Positions 1-5,756 of a DNA stretch of 7,143 nucleotides are shown here, piece by piece (the stretch's first letter is position 1; every line of letters starts with the position of its first letter). The notes below the pieces were generated by a model. It worked only from the letters and a program-made list of their open reading frames with translations. It ran no database searches and was not told the origin of the DNA. A program made the translations under genes and the position numbers. Origin of the DNA: Alphaproteobacteria bacterium (GTDB lineage Bacteria > Pseudomonadota > Alphaproteobacteria > ATCC43930 > CGMCC-115725); the NCBI GenBank assembly GCA_017353855.1, contig JAFMSA010000209.1, positions 1 through 7,143 on the forward strand. The letters are read 5' to 3'.

Positions 1-2
1 GG

Positions 3-245
3 ACGCGCACAATTGTCGCCATTCGCATCGACACTGTGGAGATTAGCAGCAACGTTGCAGAACCCTGCCGCACCTCCGTCGCACCGAAGCGGAGGTTGAG
101 GGGCTTCGACGGGCCGCCCTATGGGGTCGCCGAGAGCGTGCTCGACCAAGACGATAAGGCCGCAATGCGGTCAGCCATCGGAATGGTTCCCGGGCAGCTT
201 GTTTGCACACCGCCACGGCTGGTAGCATCGGCTCCCTTAACCTAA
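3..245 (+). CDS. Possible 3' end of an unassigned upstream ORF (partial)
   Basis: A reading frame is already open at the left edge and runs about 80 codons to a TAA at 243-245, 54 nt before the MFS gene. I do not recognise the product. The first visible residues (TIVAIRIDTVEISSN) loosely recall the opening beta-strand of enolase-superfamily dehydratases, but the rest of the frame shows no matching continuation. The match is short enough to be chance. A GTG at 36 is the only plausible internal start and has no clear ribosome binding site. It could be the tail of a gene in the same operon as the MFS carrier, a decayed fragment, or a chance frame in GC-rich DNA. What lies left of the window would decide. 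Confidence 0.2.
   Translation, partial: TRTIVAIRIDTVEISSNVAEPCRTSVAPKRRLRGFDGPPYGVAESVLDQDDKAAMRSAIGMVPGQLVCTPPRLVASAPLT
199..228 (+). promoter_or_regulatory. Weak sigma-70-like promoter candidate for the MFS gene
   Basis: TTGTTT (199-204) and TAGCAT (223-228) are separated by 18 nt and would start transcription near 235, giving a leader of about 65 nt. Each box matches its consensus only partly, and the site lies inside the doubtful open frame 3-245. Treat it as a candidate only. Confidence 0.18.
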
Positions 246-253
246 CAGTGCCC

Positions 254-271
254 TGTCGGCTTCGCCCGACA
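254..271 (+). other. Small hairpin in the MFS leader
   Basis: TGTCGG (254-259) and CCGACA (266-271) form a perfect 6-bp stem around a six-base loop. The hairpin ends 13 nt before the Shine-Dalgarno sequence at 285-292. No T-run follows, so it is not a standard intrinsic terminator. It could affect leader stability or translation of the downstream gene, or be incidental. Confidence 0.3.
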
Positions 272-299
272 ACAGAGCGCGACCAGGGGAGGTCATGGG

Positions 300-1667
300 A
301 TGGCAACATTTTCCGCCACGGGTTTGTCCGACGCGCAACACGGCCTGCAGCTGCGCCGCGCGGTCGTAGCGGGCACCGTCGGGACTATTATCGAAGCTTA
401 CGACTTTCTGCTCTACGTGCAGGTCGCGCCGCTCGTCTTCGCGAAGCTGTACTTCCCGTCATCCGATCCGCTGGTCGGAACCTTGCAGGCCTTCGGCATC
501 TACGCGGTCGGGTTTGTCTCGCGCCCGGTCGGCGCGGCGCTGTTTGGACATTATGGCGACCGCATTGGGCGCAAGGTGACGCTGATTGCGACTCTGCTCT
601 TAACCGGCCTGTCGACCTTCGCGGTCGGTTTCGTCCCGGGTTACGCATCGATCGGCATCTGGGGGGCGGTGATCCTAACGGCTGTGCGCTTTATCCAGGG
701 CGTAGGTATCGGCGGTGAGTGGGGCGGAGCCACGCTGATCGCGATGGAATGGGCCAAGACTAATGCGCATCGCGGCTTTATTACCTCCTGGCCGCAATGG
801 GGCGGTCCGGCCGGGCTGTTCCTCGCCAATGTAATGGTGCTGCTGTTCAGCTGGATCTCCGGTAACCAGTTTCTCGACTGGGGATGGCGGGTGCCGTTCT
901 GGCTCAGCATCGTCATGGTCGGGATCGGACTCTACATCCGACTGGGCATTCTCGAGACGCCGACCTTCACCCGCATCCTTGAGGAAAAGCGCGTCGAGCG
1001 CGCGCCGGTCATCGAGGTGCTGAAATGGCAGCCGAAGCTCGTCGCGTTGACCGCCCTGGCCCGGATGGGGCAGCAGGGCCCGTTCTACATCTTCGCCGCC
1101 TTTGTCTTCACCTACGGCACGACGGTATTGCACGGTTCGCGCAACCTGCTGCTGGCCGCAGTGATGTGCGCCACTGCGTTGTCGGCAGTCACCACCCCGC
1201 TCGCTGGGCATTTTTCCGACCGCTTCGGCCGCAAGCGGATGTACATCACCGGCATCGCAGGAGTCGGGATTTTCGCCTTCGTCTATTTCGCGATGTTAAA
1301 TACGGCCATTCCTGTCGTGATCTTCGCCGCTATTATACTATCCTTCATTCCACATGACATGGCTTATGGGCCGCAGGCAGCGCTAATTGCCGAGTGCTTC
1401 CCGCCGCGGCTGCGCTATAGCGGCTCCTCGCTCGGTTTCCACCTGGCGTCGATCATCGCTGGCGGTCCAGCGCCGCTAATCGCCACGGCGCTTCTTGCCT
1501 GGACCGGATCGGGATATTCAGTCGCGCTGTATGTTCTGTTCAGCTGTGTCATCAGCATCGCTGCGACGATTCCGCTGCCGGATTACACTAACCGCGACAT
1601 CTCGGAGGAACCGGCTTATGGGCTCGCCGAGCGCGCGGTTCCAGCCAAAGCCTCGCTCGGCAGCTGA
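300..1667 (+). CDS. MFS transporter, metabolite:H+ symporter (MHS) group
   Basis: This 455-residue inner-membrane carrier has the usual length for proton-coupled organic-acid or osmolyte symporters related to KgtP, ShiA and ProP. The MFS motif A appears in both halves, as GHYGDRIGRK (83-92) and GHFSDRFGRK (303-312), consistent with two six-helix bundles. TM1 carries an IEAYDF segment (31-36), which in relatives usually reads IEWYDF or IEFYDF. Other group hallmarks are GVGIGGEWGGA (134-144) and, late in the second half, SGSSLGFHLASIIAGG (374-389). Hydrophobic segments continue to about residue 426, followed by a short polar cytoplasmic tail. The ATG at 300 is chosen because AGGGGAGG (285-292) sits 7 nt upstream; the ATG at 295 is in another frame. 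The substrate cannot be read from sequence. The dehydrogenase facing it makes a hydroxy- or keto-acid a reasonable guess. Confidence 0.93.
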   Translation: MATFSATGLSDAQHGLQLRRAVVAGTVGTIIEAYDFLLYVQVAPLVFAKLYFPSSDPLVGTLQAFGIYAVGFVSRPVGAALFGHYGDRIGRKVTLIATLLLTGLSTFAVGFVPGYASIGIWGAVILTAVRFIQGVGIGGEWGGATLIAMEWAKTNAHRGFITSWPQWGGPAGLFLANVMVLLFSWISGNQFLDWGWRVPFWLSIVMVGIGLYIRLGILETPTFTRILEEKRVERAPVIEVLKWQPKLVALTALARMGQQGPFYIFAAFVFTYGTTVLHGSRNLLLAAVMCATALSAVTTPLAGHFSDRFGRKRMYITGIAGVGIFAFVYFAMLNTAIPVVIFAAIILSFIPHDMAYGPQAALIAECFPPRLRYSGSSLGFHLASIIAGGPAPLIATALLAWTGSGYSVALYVLFSCVISIAATIPLPDYTNRDISEEPAYGLAERAVPAKASLGS

Positions 1668-1995
1668 ACGAGCTGGAGGCCGCGCGGTGCGACCGCAGAC
1701 CGTCGTCGGCGCCGGAAAAGATCGGCAGGGTGATCACGGAGGTTACTCAGCAGCCGCCTGGCCGGAAGAAAGCGGACAATAATGAACGGCTATCACCGAC
1801 CTGGTTCGTGAACGTTCAATCTTCATAGCAATCGGCTGCTGTTGTTGCTCTAAGTCTAAGCGGTCGTCAGGAGGCGCCGCTCGCAACACCTGGGTGGGAA
1901 GCGGAAGTAGGGTCAGCGCACGGGCCGGCATCATCTCGGGTGCGAAACGCGCCGACTGCAGTCGTTAGTACTCCGATTGAGCGCGCGGACGTTGA
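1668..1995. other. Convergent intergenic gap, no gene seen
   Basis: This 328-bp stretch separates the stop of the MFS gene from the stop of the dehydrogenase, which face each other. No credible coding frame was found. It holds a short stem at the MFS stop (CAGCT/AGCTG, 1661-1675), a 10-bp palindrome TGAACGTTCA (1809-1818) and a 12-bp palindrome CGACTGCAGTCG (1953-1964), the last about 32 nt past the dehydrogenase stop. None is followed by a T-run in either direction, so no intrinsic terminator can be called. Palindromes of this size are expected by chance in a window this long. Confidence 0.5.
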
Positions 1996-2982
1996 TCAGA
2001 GCATCCGCTCGTGGGGGCCGATAACGTTCCACGGCATCTCGCCGAGGATAGCGCGCCGGCAATTCTGGACAGCACGCCGGAGGTATTCGTCACGCCATGC
2101 CCCGCCCCCCGCCGAATTGTGCGGCGAGCCGATCACGTTCGGGAGGTCGAGAAACGGGTGACTCATCGCGAAGTGGCCGTGCCGCACCGGTTCCACCCAC
2201 CACGCGTCGATGCCGGCGAAAAAGTGCGGATGGGAGATAAGATGCGCGTAGAGCGCTTCCTCATCTATGATCTCGCCACGCGCGACATTAATCAGGATCG
2301 CATCCTCCTTCATCAGGCCCAGTTCGCGGGCGCCGATCAATCCCTCGGTGGCGGTCGTCAGCGCGGCGCTGATGACCAGGACGTCGGCGACGCGCAGCAT
2401 CTCGTCGAGGAGGTCGGTCGTCGCGATCCAGTCGGTCGGCTCGTCGCTCGCGCCGCGCCGGTTGATTGCGTAAATTTTCATCCCGAAGGCGCGCATCAGC
2501 CGCGCCGTCGCGATCCCGACATTACCGAAGCCGAGGATGCCGCAGACGCCGCCGCGTAGCATTCGGTTGGCGCTGCGCTGGTTGAATTCGCCGCTCTTGA
2601 GGTTGGGGTGCTCGATGAACAGGCGCTTTGCCGCAGCCAGCGCCAGCGCAACGACGTGCTCCGACATCGGTTCGGCCCCTCCACCTTTATTGGCTGCTAC
2701 CGGCAATTCCCGCGGCAGATCGCGGGTCGGCACCCAATCGATACCAGCGGCGGTGAACTGCAATAGGCGAGCATTGCGTATTAGCGGGATCTCGTCCGGC
2801 CGCAGTTCCTTCGACGTGTCGTGGGACAACACCGCCCCGGCGCGGCCGAGGGCATGCGCTCGGGCGTCGGGCGCCAGATCGACGAGATAGATAGCCTCCG
2901 CGGTCCCACCCAGTTCTTCCTCGACGATCGCCCGGCTGCGCCCCGTCAGCGGATAGGTCACTACCAGCGGCCCTGCACCCAT
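1996..2982 (-). CDS. D-2-hydroxyacid dehydrogenase, NAD(P)-dependent
   Basis: This 328-residue cytoplasmic oxidoreductase should interconvert a D-2-hydroxyacid and its 2-keto acid using NAD(P)H, and its length is normal for the family. The Rossmann loop is GFGNVG (151-156). The expected catalytic residues are present: Arg235 in NVARGEIID, Glu264 five residues after Asp259 (DAWWVE), and His288 in SPHNSAG. The substrate-side segments TAAGID (77-82) and NKGGGAEPMSEH (98-109) also fit. After the second beta-strand the chain reads INRR (173-176), with no acidic residue where NAD-specific members have Asp. This suggests NADP(H) preference, as in glyoxylate/hydroxypyruvate reductase-like enzymes. 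WW at 261-262 replaces the common VF. The ATG at 2982 has an excellent AAGGAGG site (2990-2996) 7 nt upstream. The gene stands alone, convergent with the MFS carrier. The physiological substrate is not determined. Confidence 0.93.
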   Translation of the reverse strand: MGAGPLVVTYPLTGRSRAIVEEELGGTAEAIYLVDLAPDARAHALGRAGAVLSHDTSKELRPDEIPLIRNARLLQFTAAGIDWVPTRDLPRELPVAANKGGGAEPMSEHVVALALAAAKRLFIEHPNLKSGEFNQRSANRMLRGGVCGILGFGNVGIATARLMRAFGMKIYAINRRGASDEPTDWIATTDLLDEMLRVADVLVISAALTTATEGLIGARELGLMKEDAILINVARGEIIDEEALYAHLISHPHFFAGIDAWWVEPVRHGHFAMSHPFLDLPNVIGSPHNSAGGGAWRDEYLRRAVQNCRRAILGEMPWNVIGPHERML

Positions 2983-3010
2983 TCACCAGCCTCCTTTCTG
3001 ATCCATCCGC

Positions 3011-3016
3011 AGTATA
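3011..3016 (-). promoter_or_regulatory. -10-like box for the dehydrogenase gene
   Basis: On the minus strand this reads TATACT, five of six matches to the sigma-70 -10 consensus. It lies 28 nt upstream of the dehydrogenase ATG. Transcription would start near 3004, giving a leader of about 20 nt that still contains the AAGGAGG site. No good -35 hexamer is seen 16-18 nt further upstream, so an activator or another sigma factor could be involved. Confidence 0.35.
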
Positions 3017-3127
3017 GGATTTTCGCTAAGATTGCCCGATACGATCCGTGCGCGTTCCGACGTTTGCTAGCAGAAATCCTTCTCGTCGGAGCAGCAACCT
3101 CCGCTCACGCTCCACCGTGCGGCCCGC

Positions 3128-3173
3128 TTGTTCGCGCGTCTTTGGCGGCCTCTCGCCGGCGATGAGCGAACAA
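3128..3173. repeat. Long interrupted inverted repeat (layered hairpin)
   Basis: TTGTTCGC (3128-3135) is the perfect reverse complement of GCGAACAA (3166-3173). Inside, after a 1x1 mismatch (3136/3165), CGTC (3137-3140) pairs with GATG (3161-3164) with one G-T wobble. After a 3x3 internal loop, GGCG (3144-3147) pairs with CGCC (3154-3157) around a six-base loop. The layers nest symmetrically, giving 16 pairs in 46 nt. There is no T-run on either side, so it is not a standard terminator. It could be a structured transcript element, a degenerate repetitive dyad or a protein site. Confidence 0.45.
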
Positions 3174-3244
3174 AGCGGCAAACTTTGCTAAAGGGGATGA
3201 AAATCAGTTTCCGCGGCCAAGGCTGAGCGGGCGCTCTTCGGTTT

Positions 3245-3258
3245 GGTTAACGTTAACC
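3245..3258. promoter_or_regulatory. 14-bp perfect palindrome, candidate repressor operator
   Basis: GGTTAACGTTAACC is a perfect 14-bp palindrome with a central AACGTT. An even palindrome with a central CG is the typical shape of LacI/GalR/PurR-family operators. It is AT-rich within GC-rich surroundings. It overlaps by two bases a CCGGC/GCCGG hairpin (3257-3270). No regulator gene is visible nearby, and the dehydrogenase start is about 260 nt away, which is far for a simple repressor. Operator function is inferred from shape alone. Confidence 0.3.
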
Positions 3259-3382
3259 GGCTCTCGCCGGAGCCAGCAGCAACGAGAAGGGTGCACCGAA
3301 AGCAGTCATCCCACGCTCACGATAGCTGGCACGGTGGACAGGACCGGAAGCGGAGTGCGATCTGGTGCGGTAACGCGGCTTG

Positions 3383-3397
3383 CCGTCGCTGCGACGG
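3383..3397 (-). terminator. Small GC hairpin just past the kinase gene
   Basis: CCGTCG and CGACGG form a perfect 6-bp stem with a three-base loop. It begins about 26 nt beyond the kinase stop in the direction of transcription. No T-run follows on the minus strand, so it is at best a weak or factor-assisted terminator or an mRNA 3'-end stabiliser. Confidence 0.2.
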
Positions 3398-3422
3398 TGC
3401 TTCCTTGGGTCAGCGTCTGAAA

Positions 3423-4964
3423 CTATTGGACTTTTGAATGTAGCAATAGTAGGACGCGCTCGGCAAGTGTTGCAAGGGAAAAGGGCTTTTTGAGCACTGG
3501 AAAATTGGTCTGCTCGATGGCATCGGGGTTGCCGGTGACCAGCATTCCCTTTAAGCCGGGCCTGGTTTGACACATCCGAGCCAGGAGCTGCGCGCCGGTC
3601 ATTTTCGGCAGTTTGTAGTCGCAGATCACCGCATCCAGCTGCTCGTCCTCTTCGACGATCGAGACCGCGCTGTCGGTATCCTTCACAGCGAAGACTGCGT
3701 AGCCAAGGTTGCTCAGCGCGTCGCCCAGGAAGTCGAGCACGCCAGGCTCGTCTTCGACGATCAGTATCCGGCCGGCGCCTTGGCTGGGAGGAGAAGCATC
3801 CGCGTCCTGGCGTTCCGGCAGATTTGCCTCCGCTCGCGGCAAGAAGATGCTGACCGAAGTGCCGTGTCCGACGCGGGAGTTGATGATCACGGTGCCGCCG
3901 AGCTGCGCCATCATCCCGTGGACCATACTGAGGCCCATGCCAGTACCTTTTCCCCTCTCCTTCGTCGTGAAATACGGTTCGAAGACGCGTTGCAACACGT
4001 CTGCACTCATGCCGTGACCGCGATCGGTCACGCTGACCCTAACATAATCCCCAGGCCGCAGCCCCGCTACCTCGCCGGAGCGTACCCCAGGCACATTCGC
4101 CGAGACTACCGTGATTGGTCCACCGTAAGGCATCGCGTCGCGAGCATTGACCACCAAGTTAAGGATCGCCAATTCGAACTGGGTTTCATCCGACGACACT
4201 GGCCACAGCCCGGGCTCGCAGCGAATCTCGATCCTCACGTCGCCGCCCAAGGTTCGGCCCAGAGTATCCTTCATTTTCAAGATGATCTCGCCGACATCGA
4301 TTGGGTGCGGGTCGAGCGTTTGCCGGCGGGAAAAGGCAAGAATTTGCTCGACCAGGCGCGCGCCCTGTGTTGCCGCTTCTGTTGCGCGAGCGAGGATTTG
4401 GCTCGCGGCCGGATCGTTCAATTTAGGCTCGAGCAATTCCAAGTTTCCGCTGATCGCGGCTAAGAGATTATTGAAGTCATGTGCCAGACCGCCGGTAAGC
4501 CGGCCCAGCGCTTCCACCTTTTGGGCCTGGAGCAGCTGCTCGCGCAGCTGTGTGCGCTCCGCCTCGGCACGCTTTTGCGCACTCAGATCCTGAAAGCAGT
4601 TAACCGCGCCCCTAAGCGCGCCGCCTCTGTCAAATAGCGGCGCGATGTTCACCAATACCGTTACCCGGAAACCGTCCGGCCGCTCGATGATCACCTCTTG
4701 GTCGCGAGCCATTTCGCCAGTCCGCAGCACCCACTCCATCGGACATTCCGGGTGCGGCAGATAGGTGCCGTTCGGACGAAACAGCTTGTGCGATCCACAA
4801 TATTTTTCATCGGTATCGCCTGGTTCGGGCGTGCGTCCCCAGAGCTCGGTGGCGCGCTGGTTGTAGGCAACAACGACCCCGTCCGCGTCGCAGACGTAGA
4901 CGGCGGCAGGCAGGATCTCGATCAGGTCGCTCGAAAACCAATCATACTGTCCCGCGCTTGGCAT
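3423..4964 (-). CDS. Hybrid sensor histidine kinase (PAS-HisKA-HATPase-REC)
   Basis: This 513-residue two-component protein should autophosphorylate on histidine after sensing through its PAS domain and pass phosphate to its own receiver. No signal peptide or membrane segment is seen, so it should be cytoplasmic. PAS spans about 11-130, followed by a short coiled-coil-like linker. The H-box GLAHDFNNLL places the phospho-His at 162. The ATPase shows the N-box (Asn273, Asp276), the G1 box DRGHG (314-318), the F-box FEPYFTTK (328-335) and the G2 box GTGMGL (340-345). A Pro/Ser-rich linker leads to the receiver (about 399-513), with acidic residues at 404-406, phospho-acceptor Asp449, Thr477 and Lys493. 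The ATG at 4964 is preferred because GAGGA lies 4 nt upstream; extending to a TTG at 5132 adds 56 low-complexity residues outside any domain. No partner regulator is in view. Confidence 0.93.
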   Translation of the reverse strand: MPSAGQYDWFSSDLIEILPAAVYVCDADGVVVAYNQRATELWGRTPEPGDTDEKYCGSHKLFRPNGTYLPHPECPMEWVLRTGEMARDQEVIIERPDGFRVTVLVNIAPLFDRGGALRGAVNCFQDLSAQKRAEAERTQLREQLLQAQKVEALGRLTGGLAHDFNNLLAAISGNLELLEPKLNDPAASQILARATEAATQGARLVEQILAFSRRQTLDPHPIDVGEIILKMKDTLGRTLGGDVRIEIRCEPGLWPVSSDETQFELAILNLVVNARDAMPYGGPITVVSANVPGVRSGEVAGLRPGDYVRVSVTDRGHGMSADVLQRVFEPYFTTKERGKGTGMGLSMVHGMMAQLGGTVIINSRVGHGTSVSIFLPRAEANLPERQDADASPPSQGAGRILIVEDEPGVLDFLGDALSNLGYAVFAVKDTDSAVSIVEEDEQLDAVICDYKLPKMTGAQLLARMCQTRPGLKGMLVTGNPDAIEQTNFPVLKKPFSLATLAERVLLLLHSKVQ

Positions 4965-5756
4965 CGCGTCCTCATTGCTCCACGTCAAGCCGACCAGACT
5001 CGCGCGGACGGAAGAACGCGGTCTAAGAGAGGAGGTTCCGCGTAATTTACCAGCACGTGAGAGCGATCCCTGGGTTGCCCTGGATGAACCTGGCTGACGT
5101 GGCGGGTCAGTCGGGTCAGCGACACAGCCCAATCGGAAAACGCCGGCCTTCTGCTCGCTCAGCCAAATCCAACGGTCGCGGCCAATGTCGACTCAGAGGC
5201 ATGAAGAGCGGTTGCCGCCGTCAAGGTTGAGCGGCTGCTGTCGGTGAAGAGATCTTCGCCGGGACACGGCAACGGGCAAGACGCGTCGAAACCAGCCATT
5301 CGTTTGTCATTGGTCGAACGAGTCAAACCGACCCTCTGCAGTCGTTCACTCTGCTCGAGCATCAAGGTAATCGCCGTCCCGATGGACTCAGTGCCTGACT
5401 GCTGCCAGATCACATCTCGCGGATCTTTATGGTTCGCGGCTTCGCTATACAGCAGGCGGGCGCTCCCCCAGATCTTATTCCGAGCCGGAGTACCCGGGAT
5501 CTCTTTCCCAGCCCGGTCTGAACGCAGCCGCACCTGCCGACCCGGCAGTATGCTCGCATCGTCGATTCTTGGGTCGGGAGCGCTGGGCTTGATAGCTCGG
5601 CCTATGACACGCATTCGATGCGACGCTCTTCGGTTCGGGCAACGGGCCTTCGCTGGCGGCGGCCCGCCCGCCCCGGCCCCGGAACCCGGCCACCGAACCC
5701 ATGGCTGGCGGCTTTCGTCGAGTCGAGCCGGCCCGCCCGGTGCAGGCGAGAGAGAC
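4965..5756. other. Gap between kinase and ABC genes, little recognised
   Basis: This 792-bp stretch holds the kinase leader, one doubtful minus-strand ORF (5159-5614) and a very GC-rich tract (about 5650-5720) past the binding-protein stop. An 8-base direct repeat CGGGTCAG occurs at 5103-5110 and 5112-5119, a 9-nt period, about 140 nt upstream of the kinase start. No intrinsic terminator with a T-run was found after the binding-protein gene, and no transposase or tRNA remnants were recognised. Confidence 0.4.
5159..5614 (-). CDS. Doubtful small hypothetical protein (151 aa)
   Basis: This open frame starts with ATG at 5614 and ends with TGA at 5159, between the binding-protein and kinase genes and on the same strand. 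I do not recognise its family. The N-terminus is polar and basic. A central part (about residues 60-105) has mixed composition and could form a helix. The C-terminal 40 residues are Ser/Thr/Ala-rich and low in complexity. The only Shine-Dalgarno-like run, GAAGAG, is weak and about 10 nt upstream. A longer antisense frame (from 5244, plus strand) overlaps it, which lowers confidence. It may be a lineage-specific gene or a chance frame in GC-rich DNA. Confidence 0.25.
   Translation of the reverse strand: MRVIGRAIKPSAPDPRIDDASILPGRQVRLRSDRAGKEIPGTPARNKIWGSARLLYSEAANHKDPRDVIWQQSGTESIGTAITLMLEQSERLQRVGLTRSTNDKRMAGFDASCPLPCPGEDLFTDSSRSTLTAATALHASESTLAATVGFG

Larger units (their letters stand above)
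2983..3422. other. Gene-free 440-bp region with several dyad elements
   Basis: This region lies between the start of the dehydrogenase and the end of the hybrid kinase, both on the minus strand. I see no credible gene: the short frames lack ribosome binding sites and family motifs. It carries the likely dehydrogenase promoter near 3011-3016, a layered inverted repeat at 3128-3173, an 11-bp odd palindrome GCAAACTTTGC (3178-3188), a 14-bp palindrome at 3245-3258 with an adjoining hairpin, and a small hairpin at 3383-3397. They are described separately. The density of dyads makes this a regulatory candidate. Confidence 0.5.

Noticed and set aside
1..28. A possible divergent minus-strand gene start (ATG at 28) at the left edge
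   Set aside because: Only nine codons are visible and no ribosome binding site precedes the ATG.
1953..1964. 12-bp palindrome CGACTGCAGTCG past the dehydrogenase stop, as a terminator
   Set aside because: As a hairpin it has only four pairs with a four-base loop and no T-run. A palindrome of this length is expected one or two times in a window this size.
3325..3345. TGGCAC resembling the -24 element of a sigma-54 promoter
   Set aside because: The required TTGC-type -12 element is absent at the proper spacing, and no plus-strand gene follows.
3567..4463. A 298-codon plus-strand frame opposite the hybrid kinase
   Set aside because: It lies wholly within the kinase gene on the opposite strand, with composition typical of antisense translation and no motif.
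4965..5132. N-terminal extension of the kinase to a TTG at 5132
   Set aside because: The 56 extra residues are low-complexity and precede any domain, while the internal ATG at 4964 has a usable ribosome binding site and lies just before the PAS domain.
5632..5699. GGTTCGG/CCGAACC inverted repeat spanning a GC-rich tract, as an element end or terminator
   Set aside because: Seven pairs across a 54-nt GC-rich loop is weak. No target-site duplication, transposase or T-run accompanies it.
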